The translations under genes were made by a program, and so were the position numbers. Source: Candidatus Melainabacteria bacterium (lineage in GTDB: Bacteria > Cyanobacteriota > Vampirovibrionia > Obscuribacterales > Obscuribacteraceae). From it: a stretch of DNA of 64,000 nucleotides. Shown here one piece after another: positions 1 to 7,709 of the stretch (position 1 is the stretch's first letter; each line of letters begins with the position of its first letter). The notes below the pieces were generated by a model. The model was not told where the DNA came from, made no database searches, and saw nothing but the letters and a program-made list of their open reading frames with translations. The stretch covers positions 18,069 to 82,068 of the forward strand of contig PLZS01000086.1 in the NCBI GenBank assembly GCA_003153555.1, given 5' to 3'.

Positions 1-1
1 G

Positions 2-682
2 ATTCATGCTCTGAGAGCAGCTCAACTGCGCCGGCAGTCAATCCACGATTCGTTGCAAGATTATGATTGGTATGCTCGCACCACGATTTGCACTTTGGAC
101 ATTGGACAGCTCATGAACAGGGCACAAATAATCACCACAGATCAATTACTGAATGTCCGAGAACAAGAGTTACTTGAAGAGAAATCGTTAGAGGAGCTCT
201 TGATCATCAATGGCTTGGCGGACAAAAAATCTGTCGAGGCCGCTAAGGAACTGCTGCGCATGGTGGAAGATGAATCTCTTTTCGAAGATCAGGCAATCGT
301 AATTCTGCGCCGCTTAGATAAAGTCGAAGGAGATCCTGTTCCGGATTTCTTGCTCTCCTTGCTTGATGATTCAGGTGAATTTGAGATAGGACTTCGTGCA
401 TTGTTAGAAGACGCTGGCTTGCTTAGCCCGCAGCAACTTGAAGCCGCTTGTTCCCTTGCTCTAGCGAAAAAAACCTCACTCGTTAAAACGCTGCATGACA
501 CGGGAATCTTGGAAGATTGGCAGTTGGGATGCGTCCTCAAGTGTAAGGAATCTATCGACACTGGACTGTTCGAGGAAGAACAAGCCATCATTGCACTGCT
601 GTATGCTCTCGAGCAAAAATTGTCGTTTGAAGAAACTATATTCTTATTTGGCTGGACTCTTCCACTCGATATCGCGAGCTAG
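2..682 (+). CDS. hypothetical repeat protein, 5'-truncated by window edge
   Basis: The reading frame is open from base 2, so this is the C-terminal part of a longer gene; the first in-window start-like codon (TTG at 53) is probably internal. The visible ~227 residues are acidic and helical and hold two copies of a motif in which a line such as GLLSPQQLEAA is followed by a short helix, then DTGILEDWQLG, then LFEEEQAIIAL. This 'late/low-position, add-one-helix' pattern resembles the N-terminal MshEN-type repeats found beside type II secretion and type IV pilus ATPases. That resemblance is by eye only. No catalytic motif is visible. The gene ends with TAG at 680-682, and a non-coding stretch of about 180 bases follows. 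Function unknown; it could be a signalling adaptor whose N-terminal domain lies outside the window. Confidence 0.6.
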   Translation: MHALRAAQLRRQSIHDSLQDYDWYARTTICTLDIGQLMNRAQIITTDQLLNVREQELLEEKSLEELLIINGLADKKSVEAAKELLRMVEDESLFEDQAIVILRRLDKVEGDPVPDFLLSLLDDSGEFEIGLRALLEDAGLLSPQQLEAACSLALAKKTSLVKTLHDTGILEDWQLGCVLKCKESIDTGLFEEEQAIIALLYALEQKLSFEETIFLFGWTLPLDIAS

Positions 683-859
683 AAATTAACCTTGAACCTG
701 GGAGCGTCGCTAGGACGTTCTTCGTCAAACCCAGTGGACTCTTACTCGGCATAGTCTTCCGGCATGTTCCGAGACTGGTCAGCGGAATTCGAGCAGCCAA
801 AACAGATCGGCGTCCAAAGTCCGTTACGCTGTGAGATCTCAGCGCATTGACAATCCTAG

Positions 860-1192
860 TTACGCGTTGTCTGGCGGTTTAGTGCCCTGGTTTGGGTCTT
901 TTTGGCGTGCCTCGTTCTTCGCCGTTCGGTATTCCTGGACTCCGGTCCAGATCCATAAGGCAACGGTTACGAGCGTAATTGTTGATACAGCTGAACTCCA
1001 GGTGGGGCCAATATCCCAGTGGTATTGTCGAACAAGCTGCTGAAATGCTAGTAGCAAAAGAGATATCGGCGCCCAGGGATGACCGGGTGGCCAACGCTTC
1101 TTCCCCCTACTTCGAGCCCAAAAGAAAATGGAGTACATCACAACAACTGTGAGAACAATGAACCAAGGTCCTAGTTGTGCCAGTACATCCAT
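860..1192 (-). CDS. small integral membrane protein, hypothetical
   Basis: 110 residues with three likely membrane segments: residues about 8-26 (GPWFIVLTVVVMYSIFFWA), a second around 40-52 and a third around 68-84 (VSTITLVTVALWIW). A basic linker (RSRGKKRW) follows the first segment and the tail is polar (EARQKDPNQGTKPPDNA). No family recognised. There is no clear ribosome binding site in front of the ATG at 1192, so the start is uncertain. It lies immediately downstream of the broken recombinase, in a region that looks decayed. The amphipathic composition argues for a real gene, but a remnant cannot be excluded. Confidence 0.5.
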   Translation of the reverse strand: MDVLAQLGPWFIVLTVVVMYSIFFWARSRGKKRWPPGHPWAPISLLLLAFQQLVRQYHWDIGPTWSSAVSTITLVTVALWIWTGVQEYRTAKNEARQKDPNQGTKPPDNA

Positions 1193-1244
1193 TTGGGTGG
1201 TGGATCCAGTTGACAGGGTACAGTTCCAACAGTATGAATAACTG

Positions 1245-1560
1245 AGCCCTCAAATGCAAGTTTACGCTGAACTGCCTCCCAACAAGTTTGACTGCCAGTC
1301 CCATCAATTCAGGGACAAGCTGTGAGATACCAGTACGTATCCTTCACTTTCACATGTCCGAGATAGGTGGACAGATGCGGCAGTTTGCGTTCTACATCTT
1401 CGCCGTTACGATACCAGCGCAATAATGTTTCGACAGCATAGCGATGTCTCAGATCGTGAATACGTGGACCTTTCCTGGAGCCTTTTGCACGCAGTCCAAC
1501 CATTTGAGACATTACATAAAATGTTCGGCGCGCATCTGCTGTATCAACGGGACCGCCACC
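1245..1560 (-). pseudogene. tyrosine recombinase/integrase C-terminal remnant, frameshifted
   Basis: On the minus strand the peptide reads GPRIHDLRHRYAVETLLRWY, then RKLPHLSTYLGHVKVKDTYWYL. These match the catalytic end of tyrosine recombinases: HxLRH box, LGH box, and a Tyr nucleophile expected in TYWYL. The frame hits TGA at 1309-1311 directly after TACP. The next frame continues the family's usual ending (PELMGLAVKLVGRQF), so a one-base shift near 1312-1316 separates the two. The N-terminal core-binding domain and the first catalytic Arg region are absent upstream, where a 40-bp palindrome and unrelated residues stand instead. The gene is therefore truncated at the 5' side and frameshifted at the 3' side. 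It marks a former mobile element, but nothing else of that element is visible. Confidence 0.7.
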
Positions 1561-1572
1561 ATAAGTGGTGAA

Positions 1573-1612
1573 GAAATCGCCACTATGCCGATATCGGCAT
1601 AGCGGCGATTTC
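1573..1612. repeat. 40-bp near-perfect palindrome
   Basis: The two 20-base halves are reverse complements with a single A-C mismatch (1582 against 1603), centred on GATATC at 1590-1595. It lies at the 5' break of the recombinase remnant. No T-run follows, so it does not look like a terminator. It could be a recombination or resolution site, a palindromic mobile repeat, or the operator of a lost element. Confidence 0.75.
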
Positions 1613-1695
1613 ATTCCTATCTTACCGGCTCGGCAAATTGCGGAATTCGTTTCACTTCTAGAGTGCTGGCGAAGAACCTGGCGCACCGCCTGGTT

Positions 1696-2478
1696 TTACG
1701 AGCGCTTGACTGATGTAACGGTCCCATCAGGTGCTACAGTAAACGTTGTTCTGTTGCCCTGTAAATCTTTCACAACGCTAGTGTAGTTTCCGTCTGTGCC
1801 TCTGGTGGCATCTACACTCAACACTTTTGGGATGTTGATGGTAGAGCCATTGGTTGCCTTGAAGTTTTGATCTCTTATCGCGCCAATATACATGACATGG
1901 CTTTCCATCAGTTGTCCTTTCGCTGAGAGCACTTCAGTGGCTATGAAAGGGGGACCATACACGTAGAAGTGATTGCCAAAGTCGCCACCGGTGTATAAGT
2001 AAGTAGTAGAACCGTCTCGATTGTTCCTCATTGTGCCCGCGCGAGACGATTGAGTTCCCCTGGAGGCTGTATAAGTTTCTCCTGGATTCCAATTGCCGAG
2101 TCCCAGCGGGTACACCGGATTATATTCCGCCCATCCAGTGATATGCCAGGTGCGCGCGAATTGGGATACTTGCGCATTAGTGCTGACTCCATGGATTGGC
2201 TTCATGTCATTGGTATCGATGAAAACATTCTCTGACTTGTTAGCACTGGTAGCACCCCTGGTGACAACTTCAGCATTCGAGGCAGCTCCCTTTCTGACTT
2301 GATTTGAATCCGCGTTGTCAAATGTCAAAGAAGGTAGATGTTGATTTTGATCTCCTTGTTGTGGTAGCCAAGCGCATTTGGACTTATCGAAGGTGACCCG
2401 ATTAGCCAACTCCATCTTTGTCCAATCCGAAGTTGTGACACTATCTTTCGAACTTTGAATAATATCTCTTTCGCCCAT
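1696..2478 (-). CDS. hypothetical protein
   Basis: About 260 residues. I chose ATG at 2478 (MGERDII) because GAGGT lies 8-9 bases upstream; the frame stays open to 2574 but that extension has no ribosome binding site. The protein is polar, rich in Asn, Thr and Gly, with no membrane segment and no evident signal peptide. The C-terminal third is beta-like and ends in a short repeat typical of YD/RHS-type strands (LQGNRTTFTVAPDGTVTSVK). The middle has many aromatic and Gly residues (WAEYNPVYPLGLGNWNPGE), as in secreted or surface beta proteins. No family recognised. It sits next to the recombinase remnant and could be cargo of a former element, though nothing proves this. Confidence 0.6.
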   Translation of the reverse strand: MGERDIIQSSKDSVTTSDWTKMELANRVTFDKSKCAWLPQQGDQNQHLPSLTFDNADSNQVRKGAASNAEVVTRGATSANKSENVFIDTNDMKPIHGVSTNAQVSQFARTWHITGWAEYNPVYPLGLGNWNPGETYTASRGTQSSRAGTMRNNRDGSTTYLYTGGDFGNHFYVYGPPFIATEVLSAKGQLMESHVMYIGAIRDQNFKATNGSTINIPKVLSVDATRGTDGNYTSVVKDLQGNRTTFTVAPDGTVTSVKRS

Positions 2479-2601
2479 GCCAAATACCTCAACGTTCCGC
2501 CTACTGAATATGTATGCGGAAATCCAATTTGTTGGACATAAAGATCGTTGACGAACCCTGCAAGTTTCCGGCATAACTAAAATCCCTATCCCTACTTGCT
2601 T

Positions 2602-2913
2602 TTAGCAGCAATGGGATCGATTTGAAAATTGCAGATTGATATTCTTGGCGAAGCGAATGATGAATTTTTTGTGTGCATCCGCAAGTCTCGGATTCGCATA
2701 AGCTGCGGCGCGGTAATTGTCGATTGCGCTGGCGAGCTGTGCTCGTTTAGCCAGATCATTTGCAAGAGTCAACGATTGCTTTGCTTTGTCTCGTGCTGAT
2801 CCAACATTTGCCAATCCGCGTTGTGCTCTGGCGTTTGTATCTTGTCCAGGGAAAGTGCCAGCCTTCTTGTAGGCTGCAGTGGCGCTGTCTAAGTCGTGGA
2901 TCAACAAAGACAT
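2602..2913 (-). CDS. short TPR-like protein, possibly a fragment
   Basis: 103 residues. Residues 50-80 (LANDLAKRAQLASAIDNYRAAAYANPRLADAH) follow a TPR helix pair, with the AxxxYRxAxxxNPxxxxAH pattern. After that the sequence turns into an uncharacteristic tail (FIIRFAKNINLQFSNRSHCC), which suggests a frameshift or truncation. There is no ribosome binding site before the ATG at 2913. Probably a remnant or a small helper protein; low certainty. Confidence 0.35.
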   Translation of the reverse strand: MSLLIHDLDSATAAYKKAGTFPGQDTNARAQRGLANVGSARDKAKQSLTLANDLAKRAQLASAIDNYRAAAYANPRLADAHKKFIIRFAKNINLQFSNRSHCC

Positions 2914-3031
2914 GTCAGTCTTTTGAATTCTGATTGAGCGCTTGGCGAATTAGCACGAAGCCATCAAGCCTTCCCCGAAGGAAATTCCAATAATCATCCT
3001 TTAGGCTGAGTTTTTCTCGGTAGCAACTGGC

Positions 3032-3075
3032 TATTATGGATATAAAGGTCCAGATATCCACATCGGGACGAGGAG
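3032..3075 (+). promoter_or_regulatory. candidate promoter/operator of the NO-response module
   Basis: An inverted repeat TGGATAT-N10-ATATCCA (3037-3043 and 3054-3060) overlaps a TATTAT box (3032-3037) and precedes GAGGAGG (about 3069-3075), which serves the ATG at 3082. The dyad lies where a repressor would block transcription. The Rrf2-family gene two positions downstream is the obvious candidate binder. The sequence is not the classical NsrR site, so assignment is inference. Confidence 0.45.
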
Positions 3076-3081
3076 GCAGGT

Positions 3082-4059
3082 ATGTCGAACGCTAAAACAA
3101 TATGCACTGTGTGCAACTACATTTATGACGAAGCTTTGGGCGAGCCGACCCAGAACATTCCTCCGTCCCTGAAATTCAATGACTTATCCGATCAATGGAA
3201 ATGTCCAGAGTGCGAATCAGGCAAGGAAATGTTTCAACCGTGCTCATGTGTAAGCTTGCCTATTTACGAGCAGACATGCGTGGCACACGCTGCCATTGGT
3301 ATCGCCAATAGGGCCAAGGCAGACGACGTCAGCCTTGCAATGAGCAAGACCATGCCTGTGGGTCAACTGGTTGCGCAGAGACCTTTGCGCGCTTGTGTCC
3401 TAGAACAACTCGGTATTGACTATTGCTGTGGTGGAAAGTCCACACTGGAAGATGCTTGCCTAAAGAAAGGCTTGAACGTGGAGCACGTCTTGGAAAAACT
3501 CTTTGCAGCTGATTTAAAAGGCAATCACTTCGACGAAAAAGATTGGACTAAAGCTGACCTCAAAGACTTAGCTGATCACATCATAACCGTCTACCATCAG
3601 CCTTTGAGGGAAGAGCTAACGCGTGTTGCGCAACTCTCCGCAAAGGTTGCCAGAGTTCATGGTGACAATCACCCCGAGATGATCGAGGTCTTGAATGTTT
3701 TCAACCAATTCAAATCGCAGTTGGAGCTGCACATGCAGAAAGAGGAGATGATCCTATTTCCTGGCATTAAAGCTATGGAAGCAACTGGCAGTCCTCAGAT
3801 TTTTGGTTGTGGTGGCGGAATCGATCACCCAATCGAGATGATGACGCAGGAGCATGATGACGCTGGAGAGGCACTTTGCACCATGCGCCGCCTCACCAAC
3901 AACTACACGCCACCGGAAGATGCATGCAATACTTTCAGAGTGCTACTCGATTCGCTTGCACAGATTGAATCGGAAATGCACCAGCACGTTCACAAAGAAA
4001 ACAATATCTTGTTTCCTCGTGCTTTAGCGCTTCTCCAGATGGCACCATCATCTCGATAG
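3082..4059 (+). CDS. rubredoxin-RIC fusion: Fe-S cluster repair di-iron protein
   Basis: 325 residues in three parts. Residues 1-55 are a rubredoxin: C8xxC11 and C41PxC44, with the usual YD and W39 neighbours. Residues about 100-150 are the ScdA N-terminal (DUF542) domain, seen in MPVGQLVAQRPLRACVLEQL and IDYCCGG. Residues about 165-315 are a hemerythrin-like di-iron domain with HMQKEEMILFP, QEHDDAGEAL and HQHVHKENNILFP. RIC/YtfE/ScdA proteins repair Fe-S clusters damaged by nitric oxide or oxidants. An N-terminal rubredoxin would supply electrons to the di-iron site within one chain (inference). The ATG has a strong GAGGAGG site. It is followed by an Rrf2 regulator and NnrS, both tied to NO biology. 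Cytoplasmic. Confidence 0.9.
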   Translation: MSNAKTICTVCNYIYDEALGEPTQNIPPSLKFNDLSDQWKCPECESGKEMFQPCSCVSLPIYEQTCVAHAAIGIANRAKADDVSLAMSKTMPVGQLVAQRPLRACVLEQLGIDYCCGGKSTLEDACLKKGLNVEHVLEKLFAADLKGNHFDEKDWTKADLKDLADHIITVYHQPLREELTRVAQLSAKVARVHGDNHPEMIEVLNVFNQFKSQLELHMQKEEMILFPGIKAMEATGSPQIFGCGGGIDHPIEMMTQEHDDAGEALCTMRRLTNNYTPPEDACNTFRVLLDSLAQIESEMHQHVHKENNILFPRALALLQMAPSSR

Positions 4060-4106
4060 AGTTGAGTAGCTCGATAAACTAACAACGCAAGGATAGAAGG
4101 AGCGCA

Positions 4107-4565
4107 ATGATGATTTCTCAAACAGCCGAGTATGCCTTGCGAGCAATCGTTTATCTTGCTATGAACTCAGGCACTGCGTTCACAACGCAGCAAATTTCTC
4201 TGACGACGAAAGTGCCAGCCGCTTATCTTTCCAAGGTTTTGCAATCACTGGTGCGAGCCCATCTGGTGCAATCACAAAGAGGATTGGGAGGCGGTTTTGT
4301 TCTGACAAAGCCGCCTGAAGAGATAAGCATTCTTGCCGTGCTGAATGCAGTTGATCCAATTCAGCGCATCAGAACTTGTCCGCTTGGACTCACAGCCCAC
4401 GGCACCACTTTATGCGCACTCCATAAACGACTCGATGATGCAACCGCAATCATCGAGAAGACATTTGCTGATACAACTATTGCAGAGATATTGGCTCGTC
4501 CGACAGCTTCGATTCCGTTGTGCGAGTTCCCAACCGAAAACTGCAGCAAATCTTGCGCGAGTTGA
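4107..4565 (+). CDS. Rrf2-family transcriptional regulator (NsrR/IscR type)
   Basis: 152 residues. The N-terminal winged helix is typical (SQTAEYALRAIVYLA, then VPAAYLSKVLQSLVRAHLV, then the RGLGGGF wing). The effector region has C91 and C103 (RTCPLGL..TTLCALH), fewer than the three clustered Cys of classical NsrR/IscR, but the C-terminus adds three more Cys (LCEFPTENCSKSCAS). It may therefore bind an Fe-S cluster in a variant way. GAAGGAG precedes the tandem ATGs at 4107/4110. Placed between the repair protein and NnrS, it is most likely the local NO or Fe-S sensor. Autoregulation through the dyad at 3037-3060 is inferred. Confidence 0.85.
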   Translation: MMISQTAEYALRAIVYLAMNSGTAFTTQQISLTTKVPAAYLSKVLQSLVRAHLVQSQRGLGGGFVLTKPPEEISILAVLNAVDPIQRIRTCPLGLTAHGTTLCALHKRLDDATAIIEKTFADTTIAEILARPTASIPLCEFPTENCSKSCAS

Positions 4566-4585
4566 TAGCTCGGAGCCAAAATGAC

Positions 4586-5926
4586 ATGGAACCAGAACCT
4601 AACAAGCCAGCTATACCGATCAGCATCGCGCGAGAGCAAGAGCTGATCAGGCTTCTCATGACTTTCCTGTTTACAGGAATTCTATTCATGTTGCTGCCGG
4701 GAACTTTCTTGGGAGTTTGGAATCTCTTCGCGATCAGCAGCGCTCAGTCCGCGACTTCCGTTCCAGCGGCTTGGATGCAGGCGCACGGACACGCCCAACT
4801 GTTTGGTTGGATTGGCAGCTTCATACTAGGCATTGGCTTCTACTCTATTCCGAATTTACGCCGGGTCTCAGCCTGGTCCTTCTGGGATGGTTGGCTGATC
4901 TGGAGTCTCTGGACGATTGGAGTCACCGTGCGCTGGCTGAGCGACGTTTATTTGTGGCAGTGGAGAGTGTTGCTGCCGCTTTCAGCAACACTTGAGCTTC
5001 TCGCTGTCGTACCATTTTTTGCTCGATCTGTTCAAGGACATCGCCTGCAGAAAAAGTTCAAAGATGGTTCAGGAGCTTGGGCACTATTGGTGGTGGCAGG
5101 AACGGTCGGGTTGATTGTAGCAATGTTGTTCAACGCTTTTGAGTGTTTTAGGCTTGCTGCTGCCGGTGCTTCACCGGCCTTTCCCCCTGAGTTTAATGGC
5201 AGATTTCTGATCTTGTCGATTTGGGCCTTCCCCGTGCCGATCGCCTGGGGGTTCACAGCTCGTTGGATGCCTGTTTTCTTAGGACTGAAACCGTTGCGAT
5301 CAAAGTTGATTATTGCCGCTCTGGCAGTCAACATCATCGGAATAGTTGCGGCCTTTGCACAGTCACTGCTGCCATGCGCGATTCTCTTATTGGCGGGCGC
5401 CATTTGTATGGTCTGTGCGCTGAGAATTTTCGAGTCCGCAGATAAGCCTGCGAAAATTCAGGGGGTGCACAAGAGCTTTCCTCTATTTTTGCGAATCGCA
5501 TACGTCTGGTTGATGATTGCCAGTCTGTTTGCCGTGTGGGCCGCGATAGAGCCAAGCGCCGCCGGTATAGGCGGAGCCGGGCGTCATGCTCTCACTGTTG
5601 GTTACCTCATGACCATGGTGTTTTCTGTCGGACCGAGGATGCTGCCAGCATTCTTGGGCAAGAAAAAGCTGTTTAGTGAGCGTCTGATGTTTTTCGCTCT
5701 TCTCCTGACAAATGTAGGTTGCTTGATACGAGTTTCATCCGAGACTCTGGCATATCAGCATTACGCGTCATGGGCGTGGGCATTTTTGCCAGTATCGGCA
5801 ACAATGGAACTTACAGGTGTGGTGATCTTCACAATCAATATGATTGGCACGTTCCTGCAGCCACCGCTGCTCACTCCGGCGACCAGCAAATGCGGTGCCG
5901 CCCGACCTGTGCAAGATGCGATTTAG
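4586..5926 (+). CDS. nnrS: NnrS family haem/NO-response membrane protein
   Basis: 446 residues from ATG 4586, chosen because GGAG lies about 10 bases upstream; an upstream start at 4520 would overlap the regulator. The protein is almost wholly hydrophobic with about 12 membrane segments and carries NnrS hallmarks: AHGHAQLFGWIGSFILGIGF early, GRHALTVGYLMTMVFSVGPRM late. NnrS proteins protect cells from NO-derived iron-nitrosyl damage and are typically under NO control. The gene follows the Rrf2 regulator by 20 bases, so the three genes 3082-5926 very probably form one operon. Inner membrane. Confidence 0.88.
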   Translation: MEPEPNKPAIPISIAREQELIRLLMTFLFTGILFMLLPGTFLGVWNLFAISSAQSATSVPAAWMQAHGHAQLFGWIGSFILGIGFYSIPNLRRVSAWSFWDGWLIWSLWTIGVTVRWLSDVYLWQWRVLLPLSATLELLAVVPFFARSVQGHRLQKKFKDGSGAWALLVVAGTVGLIVAMLFNAFECFRLAAAGASPAFPPEFNGRFLILSIWAFPVPIAWGFTARWMPVFLGLKPLRSKLIIAALAVNIIGIVAAFAQSLLPCAILLLAGAICMVCALRIFESADKPAKIQGVHKSFPLFLRIAYVWLMIASLFAVWAAIEPSAAGIGGAGRHALTVGYLMTMVFSVGPRMLPAFLGKKKLFSERLMFFALLLTNVGCLIRVSSETLAYQHYASWAWAFLPVSATMELTGVVIFTINMIGTFLQPPLLTPATSKCGAARPVQDAI

Positions 5927-6005
5927 GGAACCACCTTGTCACTCTAATCTAAGATACAAGCAGTGGGGTTAGAGCAGGGTTAAGACCTGGCGGATTATTC
6001 GACCC

Positions 6006-7523
6006 ATGAACATGGCATATGGAGTAAGTGAACTAATCGCAGAGAGTAAACGCCTGATAAAAAGCGACAAGAAAAGCCGAAGATTCTCCCTCAAGCTAAT
6101 GCACATCGGACTGATACTAGTGGCGGTGCCGCTTGTCTTCGAACTCTTATTCGTTGGACAGCTTTCGCAATTGCTGATGCAAGTTGAAGTGGAGCGGCAG
6201 AAAGAATCCGAAGCTCGCGAAGTACAGACCCGCGTCAACAAAGTACTCAAGCTCCTGATCACTATCGGTGGAAAGATGGGTGCATTCGCATTCACGAAGG
6301 GCGGTGAATATCTGGTTCAGTACAATGCCGGTAAGGCAGATTTGATTGAACAGCTTCGGCGACTCGATGAACTCACTATTAACAAACCAGAGGCGCACGC
6401 TGCTCTAGGTAAGATTCATAACACGGTCATGAACAGCTTGGGCGAACTGAGCGACATCCGGCAAATGGTGAAAAATGGAGATCGCCCAGACGCAATCAGG
6501 AACCTGAGAGAGATGCGCGACATGGTCAAGCTTGTCTCCACAGACGCAGATGGAATTCTTAACCTGGTCGAAAATGTGGAGAAAATTCAAGCTGAAAATC
6601 AAGCTAAAGACCGGGCTCTGATCGAGAGTCTGATGTCATACGTTATCGCTCTAAACATTCTACTGGCAGTGGCATTAGCCTTATATTTCACCAGAGGAAC
6701 AACGAATCGTCTAAAAGTGCTCATGGAAAATACTTCCAGATTGGCCAGTGGCGAGCCGCTCAAGCCGCCAGTTTCCGGAGGTGACGAAATTGCCGAATTG
6801 GACCAAGTCTTCAGAAAGATGGCGGCAGCTCTTGCAGAATCTGAAGCTCACAAGCAGGAATTGATCGCTATAGTCTCTCACGATCTGCGCAGCCCGCTCA
6901 CATCAGTGCAAGGGGTGTTGACGCTATTGAGTACTGGTGTTTATGGAGAGTTGAATGATTACGGTCTATCAAAACTAGAGGTGGCAGACCGCAGTATCGC
7001 TACATTGATCAAGCTAATTAACGACCTCTTGGATATCGAGAAGATGAAGGCCGGCAAGCAAGAGTTTCATATTGAAGCAATTCGAATTTCAGAAGTTGTG
7101 AATGCCTCAGTTGACTCTATGCGCGGTTTGACAGAGCAACGAAAAATTGAAATCGATGTCAAGGATTCGAATGCATTAGTGCTCGCAGATCGCGACCGTC
7201 TGCATCAAGTGGTCGCCAATATTCTTTCCAACTCAATTAAGTTTTCACCTGATGGAAGCATCATCACCATTTCCATTCTGGAGATAATGGATTCAGTGGA
7301 GGTACGCATTCAAGATCGAGGACCTGGAATTCCTGAAAAATATCGAGCAACCATCTTTGAGAGCTTCGAGCAAGTCGAAGATCCCGAAGCGAAAAAGAAA
7401 GGAGGTACAGGGCTCGGGTTGGCGATATGCAAAGCGATCATCGGTCAGCATGGTGGCACCCTCGGTGTCGAAAGTGAGGAAGGTCAAGGGAGCACTTTCT
7501 GGTTTCGCGTGCCTAAGGGATGA
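6006..7523 (+). CDS. sensor histidine kinase, membrane bound
   Basis: 505 residues. TM1 about 28-52 and TM2 about 207-229 enclose a helical extracytoplasmic domain of about 150 residues. A HAMP linker follows, then HisKA with SHDLRSPLTSVQG (phospho-accepting His at about residue 292), then an HATPase with the N box NILSNSIKFSP, the G1 box DRGPGIP and the G2 box GGTGLGLAI. No response regulator is adjacent, so it is an orphan kinase here. Its N-terminal segment and overall layout resemble the kinase at 33673-35136, suggesting paralogy. The stimulus is unknown; the preceding NO operon ends only 79 bases upstream, but I see no direct link. Confidence 0.9.
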   Translation: MNMAYGVSELIAESKRLIKSDKKSRRFSLKLMHIGLILVAVPLVFELLFVGQLSQLLMQVEVERQKESEAREVQTRVNKVLKLLITIGGKMGAFAFTKGGEYLVQYNAGKADLIEQLRRLDELTINKPEAHAALGKIHNTVMNSLGELSDIRQMVKNGDRPDAIRNLREMRDMVKLVSTDADGILNLVENVEKIQAENQAKDRALIESLMSYVIALNILLAVALALYFTRGTTNRLKVLMENTSRLASGEPLKPPVSGGDEIAELDQVFRKMAAALAESEAHKQELIAIVSHDLRSPLTSVQGVLTLLSTGVYGELNDYGLSKLEVADRSIATLIKLINDLLDIEKMKAGKQEFHIEAIRISEVVNASVDSMRGLTEQRKIEIDVKDSNALVLADRDRLHQVVANILSNSIKFSPDGSIITISILEIMDSVEVRIQDRGPGIPEKYRATIFESFEQVEDPEAKKKGGTGLGLAICKAIIGQHGGTLGVESEEGQGSTFWFRVPKG

Positions 7524-7709
7524 TGTAATAGCGAATTGCACAAATTTTCGAGCTTACCGGATGCAAGTGTCAATTGACCACAATTAATTTCACGACGTCC
7601 AAAATTACTGTGAGCAATTCGATCGCCTTAGCTAATGAAATTTTGTCACCTCTGGGTATGTGAAAACAGTGACTAGTTTGGTGGCGTCTCCTGATTTCGC
7701 TGAGGCAAG

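Noticed and set aside
4107..4565. Classical NsrR with three clustered Cys
   Set aside because: Only C91 and C103 are in the usual place; other Cys are at the C-terminus, so I call it Rrf2-family only.
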